Positions 35,558 to 44,449 of a stretch of DNA of 64,000 bases are shown here, one piece after another (the stretch's first letter is position 1; each line of letters opens with the position of its first letter). The notes under the pieces are model-generated. The model was not told where the DNA came from, did not search any database, and worked only from the letters and a program-made list of their open reading frames with translations. The position numbers and the translations under genes are program-made. The stretch covers positions 1 to 64,000 of the forward strand of contig JAFSOC010000016.1 of the NCBI GenBank assembly GCA_017447185.1. Reading direction: 5' to 3'. This DNA is from Clostridia bacterium (GTDB lineage: Bacteria > Bacillota > Clostridia > Christensenellales > Aristaeellaceae).

Positions 35558-36919
35558 TCAGTTCTTCAGGGCGCCCAGGTCTTCCTTGATCCCGGCATCC
35601 TTGATCCACTGCTCGAGGACTTCGGTATACACGGTATCCTGCTTGGTGCTCAGCACGCCGCTCTTCACGGTTTCCTTGACGGATTCGTAATCCGCGGGGC
35701 CTTCGGTTTCGTCGCTGACGTACTTGATGATGTAGTAGCCGTAGGCTTCACCCTTCACCTTGCCGGAAACGTCGCCCACGGACTTGAGGGCCATGGCGGC
35801 ATCCACAAAGGCGGAGTCGAAAGAGGCCAGGCCTTCGCAGATGGCGTAGCCCTTCTCCGCGTTCGGGGCACCGGCCTGCAGGCCGGTATCCTCGTTCTTT
35901 TCTTCCATGAGCTTGTCCCAGCTGTCGGGATTTTCGGCCAGGGCGGCCAGGATGGCGTCGGCATCTTCGTCCAGGTTGGCGAAGCCGGTGTTCCGGGCTT
36001 CTTCCAGTGCCTTTTTGGCGGCTTCGAGATCCGCGTTCGCGGCATCCAGGTCCGCCTGGGCGGTGGCCTTCTCCTCTTCGGAGGCGTCCGCGTTGTCCAG
36101 GATCTTCTGGGCATCGGAAATCTTTTTGTTGATTTCGGTCACCTTGGACTGGGCTTCGTCAATCGCGGTCTGGTCGTCCGCCTTGTACTTGAGCAGGATC
36201 TGCTTCACGCGGCGGATGCCGGCGGGGGTGTAGTACAGGGTGGTGGCGGAGGTGCTGTTGCTCGCGGAAACCCAGGAAGAGGGGTTTTCCTTGTACTTTT
36301 CCTCATCGGCGGCCACCTTGGCGTCGTATTCGGCCTTGATTTCGTCTTCCGAAACGGTAACGTCCTTCACGGCGTATTCTTTCACCTTTTTGTCCACAAG
36401 GGTGTCCCGGGCGGCTTTTTCATAACTCTCGTAGGAGACACCCAGAGCGTCCAGTCCCTTCTGAACGGCGGCATCCAGCTCTTCGCCTTCCAGGTTCCGC
36501 TCGTCTTCGCTCAGCATGTAGAGCTTCACATAGGTTTTGGCGTATTCGTAGCTGTCGTCCGCGTTTTTCTTCGCTTCGGCGAGATCTTCCTCGGTCAGCT
36601 GGTCGAGGCCCAGCTCCGCAGCCTTGGCACGGATGGTCATATCCTGCTTCAGGTTCTTGATCGCGGTTTCCTGCGCGGAAGCGATCACGGAAGCGTTGGT
36701 GATATCCAGCTCGGTGCCGTAGGTGTTGTAGGTGCTCTGGTACATCTGGTACAGCACGTCATCCACGTAGGTCTGCACCTGCGCCTTGGTATATTCTTTG
36801 TCGCCCAGCTTCAGGATCACGGTTGCCGCGTCCACCGCCGCATCCTTCTTGATGAGGGCGCAGGAGGACAGCAGCAGGGTCATCACCAGCAGCATGGCGA
36901 GTAAAGCTTTCTTCTTCAT
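35558..36919 (-). CDS. PrsA/SurA-like parvulin foldase lipoprotein
   Basis: Extracytoplasmic folding helper anchored as a lipoprotein: signal peptide with lipobox LLSSC (Cys about 20). 453 residues. An N-terminal SurA_N-like helical region (about 30-225) is followed by a peptidyl-prolyl isomerase region of parvulin type (about 230-400). The parvulin fold seems split: strand VKQILLKY is followed by a predicted coiled coil of about 57 residues (about 250-306, heptads in EAQSKVTEINKKISDAQKIL onwards), and the rest of the domain, SWDKLMEEKNEDTG...YYIIKYVSD, comes after it. ATG at 36917-36919. Confidence 0.85.
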   Translation of the reverse strand: MKKKALLAMLLVMTLLLSSCALIKKDAAVDAATVILKLGDKEYTKAQVQTYVDDVLYQMYQSTYNTYGTELDITNASVIASAQETAIKNLKQDMTIRAKAAELGLDQLTEEDLAEAKKNADDSYEYAKTYVKLYMLSEDERNLEGEELDAAVQKGLDALGVSYESYEKAARDTLVDKKVKEYAVKDVTVSEDEIKAEYDAKVAADEEKYKENPSSWVSASNSTSATTLYYTPAGIRRVKQILLKYKADDQTAIDEAQSKVTEINKKISDAQKILDNADASEEEKATAQADLDAANADLEAAKKALEEARNTGFANLDEDADAILAALAENPDSWDKLMEEKNEDTGLQAGAPNAEKGYAICEGLASFDSAFVDAAMALKSVGDVSGKVKGEAYGYYIIKYVSDETEGPADYESVKETVKSGVLSTKQDTVYTEVLEQWIKDAGIKEDLGALKN

Positions 36920-36959
36920 GGGAATCTCTCCGTTCGTAAAGTATTGGAACACTTTTGCC

Positions 36960-36988
36960 ATTATATCAAACACGCGGGGGAAGGGCAA
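36960..36988 (-). promoter_or_regulatory. Promoter for the foldase gene
   Basis: Minus strand TTGCCC (36983-36988) and TATAAT (36960-36965), spacing 17 bp, 40 bp before the ATG. Confidence 0.8.
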
Positions 36989-37003
36989 GGGAAAATCAGC
37001 CCG

Positions 37004-38326
37004 TCAGTCCTGCGCGAGATAATCGTAATACTCCTGGCGGGCTTCATTCATGTCCGCCTCGTGATCCCCGCCGGGGGCGTATACCGCGTTGATGGCGGCG
37101 ATTTCCGCTTCCCGGAGCGGGGGCGTGCAGTATTCACAGCGCTGCAGTTTCCCAAAGTCGCCCGTATCCAGCTCGGAATAGGAGAAGGCGGTAAAGGTGA
37201 TGCCTTTCTTTGTGCTGCTGCAGTGATCCTGGCTGTGGTAATACTGGCCCTTGTTAGGATTGTAATACACCTGGGTGTCCGGATCCGGAACGGGAATCTG
37301 GCGGCCCTGCCAGTCTTCCCAGATCACGATCTTGACTTTGCCCTTCAGGCTGTTCTTCTTGATGAAATTGTAGATCCATGCCATGTTGATGCCATCGGGA
37401 TTGGAAAGGCGCTGCACCCGGATGCAGCCGTGGCTCCGCTTGGTTCCCAGGTTCTTTTCCCGTTGGGCGTAGACCTTCTTGCCGTCCCGTTTGTCCACCT
37501 GGTGGGGGACTTCGTGGATTTCATCCCCGGAATTGAAGCGCATGGCGTAGTCGCAGATCAGGTTATCACTTGTCAGGGCGCCGGTCATATGGATGATCAG
37601 GAATTCGCCGGAGCGGGTCTCGTTATAGGGCTGGAGCTTTTTGCTGTCCTTCTGGTCGATCAGACCGGTGGAGCACAGCAGCTCGGCCACCATCTTTCCC
37701 TGCTGGAACACATAGAGGCGCTGGGTCAGCTTGTCCACCACCAGGGCGATCCTGTCCGTGGGCTGGACCTGCTTCAGGTATTTGCTCTCCACATAGCCGT
37801 GGACCAGGATGTTCCAGGCCTTGATTTTCGTGGCGGGCTTGGAGGCGAAGGAGCTGGAGTAGCATTCCACCAGCGCCCAGCCGTTGTCCAGCTGCTCGAT
37901 AACCCGCAGGCCCTGGGACAGATTGGTGATTTCCCCGACGATCTTGGAACTCTTGTCAGGCTCCCGGTACATGTAGATATTCAGCTTGGTGAGCTGGGAG
38001 GCGTTTTTCCCCTTGACGTTGCCCAGGTCCAGCACGGTGATGGGCTCCATCAGCATGTTCCAGACGGCTTCCTCATCCCGGATGTCCATGGGCGTGTTCC
38101 AGTAGGCGGAACCCTGCCCCTCCTGGTACGGGCTGCCGTGGGAAGGGGTAAAAACTTCTTCCTGCTCCCGGACAACTTCCGGCTCCTCAGGGACGGAGCC
38201 ATCCCCATCGTCCAGGACGATTTCCTCAATCTCCGGCGCAGCGTCCTCCCCGAAGGCGGCGGGGACGGCGGAGAAGAGCAGGAGGATAGCGGCGAAAAGC
38301 GCCGCGGCACAGCGGAATCTGATCAT
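37004..38326 (-). CDS. Secreted L,D-transpeptidase (YkuD) with SH3 domain
   Basis: 440 residues. Signal peptide (residues 1-26, cleavage after AFG), an acidic stretch (about 27-60), a bacterial SH3-like domain (about 100-180), then a YkuD catalytic domain (about 190-330). The active-site motif is SHGCIRVQR, preceded by a GEFLIIHMTGAL segment. The C-terminal about 100 residues form an extra module with cysteines (DHCSS, CEYC). It would form 3-3 crosslinks or attach proteins to peptidoglycan. Own promoter at 38379-38407; ATG behind AAAGGAG. Confidence 0.9.
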   Translation of the reverse strand: MIRFRCAAALFAAILLLFSAVPAAFGEDAAPEIEEIVLDDGDGSVPEEPEVVREQEEVFTPSHGSPYQEGQGSAYWNTPMDIRDEEAVWNMLMEPITVLDLGNVKGKNASQLTKLNIYMYREPDKSSKIVGEITNLSQGLRVIEQLDNGWALVECYSSSFASKPATKIKAWNILVHGYVESKYLKQVQPTDRIALVVDKLTQRLYVFQQGKMVAELLCSTGLIDQKDSKKLQPYNETRSGEFLIIHMTGALTSDNLICDYAMRFNSGDEIHEVPHQVDKRDGKKVYAQREKNLGTKRSHGCIRVQRLSNPDGINMAWIYNFIKKNSLKGKVKIVIWEDWQGRQIPVPDPDTQVYYNPNKGQYYHSQDHCSSTKKGITFTAFSYSELDTGDFGKLQRCEYCTPPLREAEIAAINAVYAPGGDHEADMNEARQEYYDYLAQD

Positions 38327-38378
38327 GGATAAACTCCTTTATTTCCGGCATTCAGCGCTGCGGAACGCAGCACCCTTT

Positions 38379-38407
38379 ATTATATATCCGGAGGGGAATG
38401 AATTCAA
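38379..38407 (-). promoter_or_regulatory. Promoter for the L,D-transpeptidase gene
   Basis: Minus strand TTGAAT (38402-38407) and TATAAT (38379-38384), spacing 17 bp. The leader contains a small GCTGCG...CGCAGC hairpin. Confidence 0.8.
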
Positions 38408-38423
38408 CCCGGCCGCGGGGAAA

Positions 38424-38448
38424 TAAAAACACCCGCCGGAGCGGGTGA
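38424..38448 (-). terminator. Terminator after BspA-like gene
   Basis: Minus strand CACCCGC-TCCG-GCGGGTG followed by TTTTTATT. It sits 22 bp past the stop of the leucine-rich repeat gene. Confidence 0.88.
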
Positions 38449-38469
38449 AAACGGAGAAGAATTGCAATT

Positions 38470-39897
38470 TTATTCGTCCTCCCAGAGGACCAGGTCGGAA
38501 AGGTCCGGCAGCGTCGCCTGCACGGGGCAGAGGTCAAACGCGTTGGGCGCCACATAGGTCAGGGAATCCGGCAGGTCCACTTCCTCCAGCATCACGCAGC
38601 TGTAGAACGCCCGGTCGCCGATGGTGGTGACCTTGCCCGGGATCTCGATGGAGGTCAGGTTCCGGCAGGCCAGGAAGGCCTGGTCCCCGATGGCGGTGAT
38701 CCGGGAGGGAAGCTCCAGCTCGGAGAAGGCGCAGCCATAGAAGAGGCCGGGATTGATCGTATTGAGCATGGTCGGCAGGGTCAGCTCCTCCAGGGCAACG
38801 CAGCCGTAGAAGGCATAGGAACCGATATAGAAGCAGGAATCGGGAAGCTCCAGGGAGGTAAGCCCACTGCAGCCGCGGAACGCGTTGCTGCCGATGTAGC
38901 TTACATCCTCCGGAATTTCAATTTCCTTCAGTTCGATACAATCCTGGAAGGCACCGCCGCCGATGTAGGTCACATCTTCCGGAATTTCGATTTCCACCAG
39001 GTTCTTGCAGCCGGCAAAGGTGTTCTGCCCGATGGAGGAGATGCCTTCCGGCAGCTCGATGGAGGTCAGGCTGGAACAGTCGCAGAAGGCCCGGTCGCCG
39101 ATGCTGGTCGCATCCTCGGGAAGGATCAGCTCCGACAGGCTCCGGCAGCCCTCAAAGGCGCTGATGCCGATTTCCGTAACGGTATCGGGGCAGCGGATGG
39201 AGGTCAGGTTGCTGCAGCCGTTGAAGGCGCCGTCCCCCAGGTAGGAAATGCTGTCCGGCAGGTTGATGCTCTTGAGCCGGTGGCACTGGTAGAACGCTTT
39301 CTTACCGATGGAGGTGACGCTGTCCGGCAGGGTCAGCTCGGAAAGGCCGTCACAGGTGTAGAAGGCGGAAGCGCCGATGATGCGCGTCCCTTCCGGCACC
39401 TCATAGGCACCCTGCAGCTGCATGGAATAGTAGACCAGCCGCTGATCGGGCCTGCTGAAAAGTACGCCGTTCTCCATGTAAAGAAGGGCATGCTCTTTGG
39501 AAAGATCGATATCCGACAGGCTGGCGCAGCCGGCGAAGGGATTCCGCCCGATGCGCTTGACCGCGTCGGGAATGTTGATCCACATCAGGTTGCCGCAGGC
39601 CATGAAAGCGGAATCGCCGATCTCCTTGATGGATTCCGGCAAAGTCACATACATCAGGGAATTCTTGCTCTTGAAGGCTTCCGGCCCGATGATGGTGACC
39701 GGAACCCCGTCCAGCTCCGAAGGGATGAACAGATCTTCATGGTCGCCCTTGTAGCGGGTGATCATGGCGGTTCCGTCCGCCTGGATGCGGTAGAGGTAAT
39801 CGCCGCTCTTCAGGTCTGCATCGCCTTCCGCCCCGGCGGAAAAAAGGCACAGAAATACCAGAACCAATGCCAGCAAACCGGCCGGGATTCGTTTCAT
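38470..39897 (-). CDS. Secreted BspA-like leucine-rich repeat protein
   Basis: 475 residues. A signal peptide (MKRIPAGLLALVLVFLCLFS, cleavage about 23) and a short N-terminal domain precede about 15 BspA-type LRR_5 repeats of 22-24 residues with consensus AF.GC..L..I.LP..V..IG. Such proteins bind host or partner-cell surfaces in oral and gut bacteria. No C-terminal anchor is visible. ATG at 39895-39897 behind GCGAGGTGA. It resembles the larger protein at 40964-42955, divergently encoded, which suggests local duplication. Confidence 0.88.
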   Translation of the reverse strand: MKRIPAGLLALVLVFLCLFSAGAEGDADLKSGDYLYRIQADGTAMITRYKGDHEDLFIPSELDGVPVTIIGPEAFKSKNSLMYVTLPESIKEIGDSAFMACGNLMWINIPDAVKRIGRNPFAGCASLSDIDLSKEHALLYMENGVLFSRPDQRLVYYSMQLQGAYEVPEGTRIIGASAFYTCDGLSELTLPDSVTSIGKKAFYQCHRLKSINLPDSISYLGDGAFNGCSNLTSIRCPDTVTEIGISAFEGCRSLSELILPEDATSIGDRAFCDCSSLTSIELPEGISSIGQNTFAGCKNLVEIEIPEDVTYIGGGAFQDCIELKEIEIPEDVSYIGSNAFRGCSGLTSLELPDSCFYIGSYAFYGCVALEELTLPTMLNTINPGLFYGCAFSELELPSRITAIGDQAFLACRNLTSIEIPGKVTTIGDRAFYSCVMLEEVDLPDSLTYVAPNAFDLCPVQATLPDLSDLVLWEDE

Positions 39898-39928
39898 TTC
39901 TGTGTCACCTCGCTTATTCTGTCTCCTT

Positions 39929-39957
39929 ATCATATCGCCTTTTGCCCGATGCGTCAA
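39929..39957 (-). promoter_or_regulatory. Promoter for the minus-strand BspA-like gene
   Basis: Minus strand TTGACG (39952-39957) and TATGAT (39929-39934), spacing 17 bp. It lies back to back with the plus-strand promoter at 39966. Confidence 0.82.
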
Positions 39958-39965
39958 ATGATTTT

Positions 39966-39994
39966 TTGTGTGGAAATCATTGAAAAAGTATGAT
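39966..39994 (+). promoter_or_regulatory. Promoter for the exported protein gene at 40090
   Basis: TTGTGT (39966-39971) and TATGAT (39989-39994), spacing 17 bp. The two divergent promoters are only 8 bp apart, which allows shared control of the LRR genes on both sides. Confidence 0.7.
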
Positions 39995-40089
39995 ATACTT
40001 CCTCTGTTAAGAGTAATACAATCTGAAAGACAACTGTCCCGCTTCCTTTCCGGGAGCGGCGGCATGGACTACGGAGAGGGGACCGTCCG

Positions 40090-40908
40090 ATGAAAAACAA
40101 CCGAGCCGCCCTGCGGCGGGGATCCGTGAGAGCCTTCTGCATCCTGGCTGCAGCCCTGATGCTGTGTTTGTGCACCGGTGCATTTGCGGTGGATGACAGC
40201 GAACTGGTCCTGATTACACCGGAACTGATCCTTGCGCGGGATGCCGCGGTGCGGATGAACCTCAAGGGCCCGGACGGGAACACGCTGCAGGTGCGCAGCA
40301 GCCCCAACACGCCGGGGCGCGGCAATGCGGATGCGGAGGGAAAGGCGCCGGAATACATCGGCGAGATCGGCTTTGCGGCGCTGCCGAACGATCCGGAAAT
40401 GAGCAAGTTCTCCGTCTTTGACAAAGCCTACTGGGTGGTGCCGGAGTATGAGCTCCGGGAGGGGAACCTGGTGCAGACCGGGTCCATTCCCCACAAAACG
40501 CCCCTGGTGGTGACGGAACAGAAACTGGAGCCGGACGGAAACGGCAACTACACCGGCCTGCTGCGGGTGGTCCGGCTGGATATGGCCCGGGAGTGCGTGA
40601 TCGACGCGTCCTGTTTTGTCACCCTGCCGTACTGGTCCCTGCCGATCCGGGAAGTTTCGGAATACGGCTGCTGCATCGCCGTCTACCGGGAGACTCCCGG
40701 TGAAGGCCCCCGGGATGAGAACGGGAACGCCTTTGTGATCCGGGACGGCACCCGGGTGCTGATTCCCTTCGACAACGGGGAAAGCACGAACAGCCTTTCG
40801 GACGCGGTGCTGAACGTCTGGGGCGTGGTGTTCCGGGAGGCGGAGGACGGGACGGTGGCTCCCGTGAATGTCTGCTTCCGGGAAGCGGACCTGATCCTGA
40901 ATTACTGA
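40090..40908 (+). CDS. Exported protein of unknown function
   Basis: 272 residues. A signal peptide (about 1-33, with a long hydrophobic core AFCILAAALMLCLCTGAFA) leads a mature part of mixed beta character with no recognised family. Possible SH3-like beta segments occur around VRSSPNTPGRG (residues about 68-78). Two cysteines in the YGCCIAVY segment and several others may form disulfides. ATG behind GGAGAGGGG. It is 55 bp upstream of the large LRR gene and probably co-transcribed. Confidence 0.65.
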   Translation: MKNNRAALRRGSVRAFCILAAALMLCLCTGAFAVDDSELVLITPELILARDAAVRMNLKGPDGNTLQVRSSPNTPGRGNADAEGKAPEYIGEIGFAALPNDPEMSKFSVFDKAYWVVPEYELREGNLVQTGSIPHKTPLVVTEQKLEPDGNGNYTGLLRVVRLDMARECVIDASCFVTLPYWSLPIREVSEYGCCIAVYRETPGEGPRDENGNAFVIRDGTRVLIPFDNGESTNSLSDAVLNVWGVVFREAEDGTVAPVNVCFREADLILNY

Positions 40909-40963
40909 TGAGCGGTTGATCATCTGATAAAAGACAGGTATTGAACCTGGAGGATGTGGCAAA

Positions 40964-42955
40964 ATGACAAAGAAACACCTGTGGGTCGCACTGGCGGTTC
41001 TGCTGGCGCTGCTGGCAGCCGTCTCCTTTTCCAGCGCTGAAACGAAGAAATATGGTTCCTACGAGCTGGAAATCATCGATGAGGATGCCAACACGGTCCG
41101 GATCACCAAGTGGTCTGTTCCCAGCAGCCTGAAGGACGAGGAAACCATCGACCTGACGATCGAAGCCGAAATGGACGGCTACACGGTCGTGGAGATCGGC
41201 GACAGCGCGTTCAACAAAAAGGAGCAGCTGCATTCCGTCATCATTCCGGAAGGGATTGTGTCCATCGGTGTCAACGCTTTCAGCAACTGCGACGGGATTG
41301 TGCAGATCCGGTTCCCGAAGTCCCTGGAATCCATCGGGACCAAGGCGTTTTCCAACTGCAAGAAGCTGACCAAGCTGAAGATCCCCGGAACCATCCAGAA
41401 GTTCGGGGACAACCCCTTTGCCCGGTGCGACAACCTGAAGGAAATCGTGCTGGACGGCGATTCCGACCTTTTCGAGTTCCGGGACGGCATGCTGATCAGC
41501 AAGGAAGACCACAAGCTGATCGCCTACATGCAGGAATCCCACGGCAGCGCCTTCGCCGTGCCGGATGACATCAAAATCATCGGACGGGACGCCTTCTGGG
41601 AATGCCAGGAGCTGGAGAGCATCACCCTGCCGGAAGGCCTGGAGATCATCGGTGAAAGCGCGTTCAACTCCTGCACGGCCATCCTGAGCGTGGAGCTTCC
41701 GGCCAGCGTGCATACGATTGAAAACAAATCCTTCGCCAACTGCACGGCGCTGACGGAGTTCATCATTCCGGACAGCCTGATCGACGTGAAGGGCAACCCC
41801 TTCGTGGGCTGCAAGAACCTGGCGGAGATCGTGCTCAGCGAGCAGCACCCCACCCTGATGATCCGGGACGGCGTGCTGATGGACAAGCGGACCCTGACGC
41901 TGCTGTGCTATCCCTGGATCCGGTCGGATCTGGAATACCGGGCGCCGGAAGGCACGCTGGCCATCGGAATGAGCGCCTTCGAATCCACCGGCAAACAGCG
42001 GGACGCCGGCGCGGACAAGCTGAAGATCATCCTGCCGGATACGGTGACGGCCATCGGCAGCTACGCGTTCAACGACTGCCAGATGTCGGAGATCCGGCTG
42101 CCGGCGAACCTGACGCAGATCGGCGACCACGCCTTTGAATACTGCTACTTCCTCACGGAGATCACGCTGCCGGACAGCCTGGAGGAGATCCCGACAGCTG
42201 CGTTCGACTTCTGCACGGTGCTGACGGAGATTCATTTCCCGCAGTCCCTGAAGTCCATCGGGGAGCATGCCTTCTCCGGCTGCAGCAAGCTGAACCGGCC
42301 GGAACTGCCGGATTCCCTGGAGAAAATCGGCAGCCGGGCCTTTGAAAACTGCGAAGCCATGGAGAGCATCCGGATCCCGGATTCCGTGACGGAAATGGGC
42401 GCCGCGGTGTTCAACGGCTGCACGAACCTGCAGGAAGTGCACCTGCCGGCCCGGATGCGCGTGCTGCCCAGCATGACCTTCCGCTACTGCAGCAGCCTGA
42501 AGACGCTGGAGCTGCCGGATACGCTGCTGGCGGTTTCCGATATGGCCTTTGTGGGCTGCAGCTCCCTGGAGATGCTGGAGATCCCGGCAAAGACAACCCG
42601 TATCAGCAACAACGCTTTCCAGGACTGCAGGAACCTGAAAGAGATTGTGATGCCGGCCAGCCTGCAGTCCCTGGGCGAACAGGCCTTCCTGAACTGCACC
42701 GGCCTCACGGGCATTGCGGTGCCCAACGGGACGACCCGGATCGGCAAGAAAGCCTTCCAGGGCTGCACGAACCTGACCAACGTGGTGATTCCCGAGACCG
42801 TGGAGCGGATCGAATCCCTGATCTTTATGGACTGCAGCCTGGATATGAGGGTCTGGGTGGAGAAGGGAAGCAAGGCGGAGGAATGGTGCCGGGAGAACGG
42901 ATATTCCATCGTGTATATGGACGGATCCGTTCCGCCGGACCAGGAGGATTTCTGA
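40964..42955 (+). CDS. Large secreted BspA-like leucine-rich repeat protein
   Basis: 663 residues. Signal peptide (about 1-24, MTKKHLWVALAVLLALLAAV), a short N-terminal beta domain (YGSYELEIIDEDANTVRITKW), then roughly 22 LRR_5 repeats of BspA type (SAFNSCTAILSVELPASVHT, AFQDCRNLKEIVMPASLQSL). The C-terminal tail, VWVEKGSKAEEWCRENGY, is often seen at the end of such arrays. No LPXTG or transmembrane anchor. Function inferred: binding to surfaces, other cells or polymers. ATG behind CTGGAGGATG. Confidence 0.9.
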   Translation: MTKKHLWVALAVLLALLAAVSFSSAETKKYGSYELEIIDEDANTVRITKWSVPSSLKDEETIDLTIEAEMDGYTVVEIGDSAFNKKEQLHSVIIPEGIVSIGVNAFSNCDGIVQIRFPKSLESIGTKAFSNCKKLTKLKIPGTIQKFGDNPFARCDNLKEIVLDGDSDLFEFRDGMLISKEDHKLIAYMQESHGSAFAVPDDIKIIGRDAFWECQELESITLPEGLEIIGESAFNSCTAILSVELPASVHTIENKSFANCTALTEFIIPDSLIDVKGNPFVGCKNLAEIVLSEQHPTLMIRDGVLMDKRTLTLLCYPWIRSDLEYRAPEGTLAIGMSAFESTGKQRDAGADKLKIILPDTVTAIGSYAFNDCQMSEIRLPANLTQIGDHAFEYCYFLTEITLPDSLEEIPTAAFDFCTVLTEIHFPQSLKSIGEHAFSGCSKLNRPELPDSLEKIGSRAFENCEAMESIRIPDSVTEMGAAVFNGCTNLQEVHLPARMRVLPSMTFRYCSSLKTLELPDTLLAVSDMAFVGCSSLEMLEIPAKTTRISNNAFQDCRNLKEIVMPASLQSLGEQAFLNCTGLTGIAVPNGTTRIGKKAFQGCTNLTNVVIPETVERIESLIFMDCSLDMRVWVEKGSKAEEWCRENGYSIVYMDGSVPPDQEDF

Positions 42956-42981
42956 TTCCGCCAATGACATAAGACCTGCCG

Positions 42982-43010
42982 GAAGGAGCCTGCGCGGCTC
43001 CTTCTTTTTT
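42982..43010 (+). terminator. Terminator after large BspA-like gene
   Basis: AAGGAGCC (42983-42990) and GGCTCCTT (42996-43003) with a TGCGC loop, followed by CTTTTTT. Confidence 0.92.
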
Positions 43011-43045
43011 ACTGTCCGGAAGCTGCTTTTTTGATCCCGGGTTCA

Positions 43046-43074
43046 TTGCATTTTACCGCGTTTGGGGATACACT
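43046..43074 (+). promoter_or_regulatory. Promoter for the Mrp operon
   Basis: TTGCAT (43046-43051) and TACACT (43069-43074), spacing 17 bp, 38 bp before the first ATG. Confidence 0.6.
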
Positions 43075-43112
43075 TACGAAGGAAACGAACCGAGATCGGG
43101 GAGGAAGAGGAA

Positions 43113-43589
43113 ATGTTTGTTCTTTGCCTGCTGCTGTGGATGATACTGAACGGGAGAATCACCTGGGAAATCGCCGGGTTCGGGATTGCGGTTTCCGCGG
43201 CGGTGACTTTCGCAGCCAGGAAACTGACGGGGCAGACCCGGCAGAAGGAATGGGCGGTGATCCGGAAGTTTCCCGGCGTACTGTGTTACGGAATGACGCT
43301 GCTGTGGGAAATCATCCGGGCAAATTTCGCGGTGATCCGCATGGTTTACCGGAAAGCAAAACCCGATCCGTGCCTGAAACAATTTTCCGCGCCCCTGCGG
43401 ACGACAGCGGCGCGGGTTGTCCTGGCGGACAGCATTACGCTGACCCCAGGGACCATCACCGCGGAACAGGACGGTCCCCTGTTCACCGTACACTGCCTGG
43501 ACCGGTCAATGTCGGAAGGACTGGAGCAGAGCTGTTTTGTCCGGCGGCTGCAATCCTTGGAAAAGCAGGAGGGATCCCATGAAGTATGA
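43113..43589 (+). CDS. mrpE: Mrp antiporter subunit E
   Basis: 158 residues of the MnhE/MrpE family, a small membrane subunit. Two or three N-terminal helices (FVLCLLLWMILNGRITWEI, AGFGIAVSAAVTF) are followed by a cytoplasmic domain ending in the SITLTPGTITAEQDG and VHCLDRS motifs typical of MrpE. ATG behind GAGGAAGAGG. It opens a nine-gene operon in which nearly every gene overlaps or abuts the next; it overlaps mrpF by 11 bp. Confidence 0.9.
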   Translation: MFVLCLLLWMILNGRITWEIAGFGIAVSAAVTFAARKLTGQTRQKEWAVIRKFPGVLCYGMTLLWEIIRANFAVIRMVYRKAKPDPCLKQFSAPLRTTAARVVLADSITLTPGTITAEQDGPLFTVHCLDRSMSEGLEQSCFVRRLQSLEKQEGSHEV

Positions 43590-43863
43590 CGCGGCGGTAC
43601 AGACGCTGCTGACCATCAGCATGGTGGTGCTGTCAGCGGGCGTGTTGGCATGCCTGATCCGGGCGATCATCGGGCCTACCCACGCGGACCGGCTGATTGC
43701 CGCGAATATGACCGGAACCCAGGTGATCTGCCTGATCTGCATTGTTGCTGCCCGTACGGGAGAGCATGCCTTCACGGATGTGGCGCTGATTTTTGCCATG
43801 TTCAGTTTCCTGGCGGCGGCGGTGTTTGTCCGAATTGTGACGGAAAGGAGAAAGGACAGATGA
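43579..43863 (+). CDS. mrpF: Mrp antiporter subunit F
   Basis: 94 residues, three transmembrane helices, MrpF/PhaF family. Visible: RAIIGPTHADRLIAANMTGTQ, the family hallmark around residues 28-47. ATG behind GGAGGGA, inside the end of mrpE. Confidence 0.9.
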   Translation: MKYDAAVQTLLTISMVVLSAGVLACLIRAIIGPTHADRLIAANMTGTQVICLICIVAARTGEHAFTDVALIFAMFSFLAAAVFVRIVTERRKDR

Positions 43864-44183
43864 CGTTTGCGGAAGGAGTAAGGCTGGCGATTGGCGGAAT
43901 CCTGATGCTGGGCGGGCTGTTCGTTTTTGTTTCGTCTGTGATCGGGAACTTCCGTTTTCCGGACGCGGCGACGCGGATGCACTCCGCTGCCCTGGGGGAT
44001 ACGCTGGGGATCCTGCTGGCTTTTGCCGGACTGGCGGTACTGTGTTTCTCAGCAGGCCTTTTGCTGAAGCTGGGGATCATTCTCCTGATGATGTGGGTCG
44101 CGGGGCCGGCCTGTTCCCACCTGATCGCAGGGATGCTCGCGGGGAAAGAACCGGAGAAGAAAGAGGAGAAGCGGAAAAAATGA
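43860..44183 (+). CDS. mrpG: Mrp antiporter subunit G
   Basis: 107 residues, three transmembrane helices, MrpG/PhaG family. Visible: GNFRFPDAATRMHSAALGDTLG (the motif R-x-P-D-x-x-x-R-x-H around residues 31-40). The C-terminus is highly charged. Overlaps mrpF by 4 bp. Confidence 0.9.
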   Translation: MTFAEGVRLAIGGILMLGGLFVFVSSVIGNFRFPDAATRMHSAALGDTLGILLAFAGLAVLCFSAGLLLKLGIILLMMWVAGPACSHLIAGMLAGKEPEKKEEKRKK

Positions 44184-44449
44184 CGGTTGCGGTTGGATTG
44201 TTGCTGGGGGTTCTGGTGATCTGCGCGCTGGCGGTGGCCATCATAAAAGATCCGGTGGCGGCAGTGCTGGTCCAGCTTGGATTCAGTACGGTGATGGCAG
44301 TGATCTGGCTGATCATTGAATCACCGGACCTGGCGGTCACGGAGGCAGCGGTGGGCACCGGTGTGACGGGCGTGCTGTTTTTCTTCGCGTTTCGCAGGAT
44401 CGGCCTGATCGGGGCGAAGGGGGCAAAGAAGAATGAAACAGAAACATGA
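44180..44449 (+). CDS. DUF4040 (MrpA C-terminal-like / MbhD-like) subunit
   Basis: 89 residues, three predicted helices. Carries the KDPVAAVLVQLGFSTVMAV and ESPDLAVTEAAVGTGVTG motifs of the DUF4040 domain, which in canonical Mrp is part of the large MrpA protein. As a free small gene it matches the arrangement of archaeal membrane-bound hydrogenase (Mbh) modules. Overlaps its neighbours on both sides. Confidence 0.85.
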   Translation: MTVAVGLLLGVLVICALAVAIIKDPVAAVLVQLGFSTVMAVIWLIIESPDLAVTEAAVGTGVTGVLFFFAFRRIGLIGAKGAKKNETET

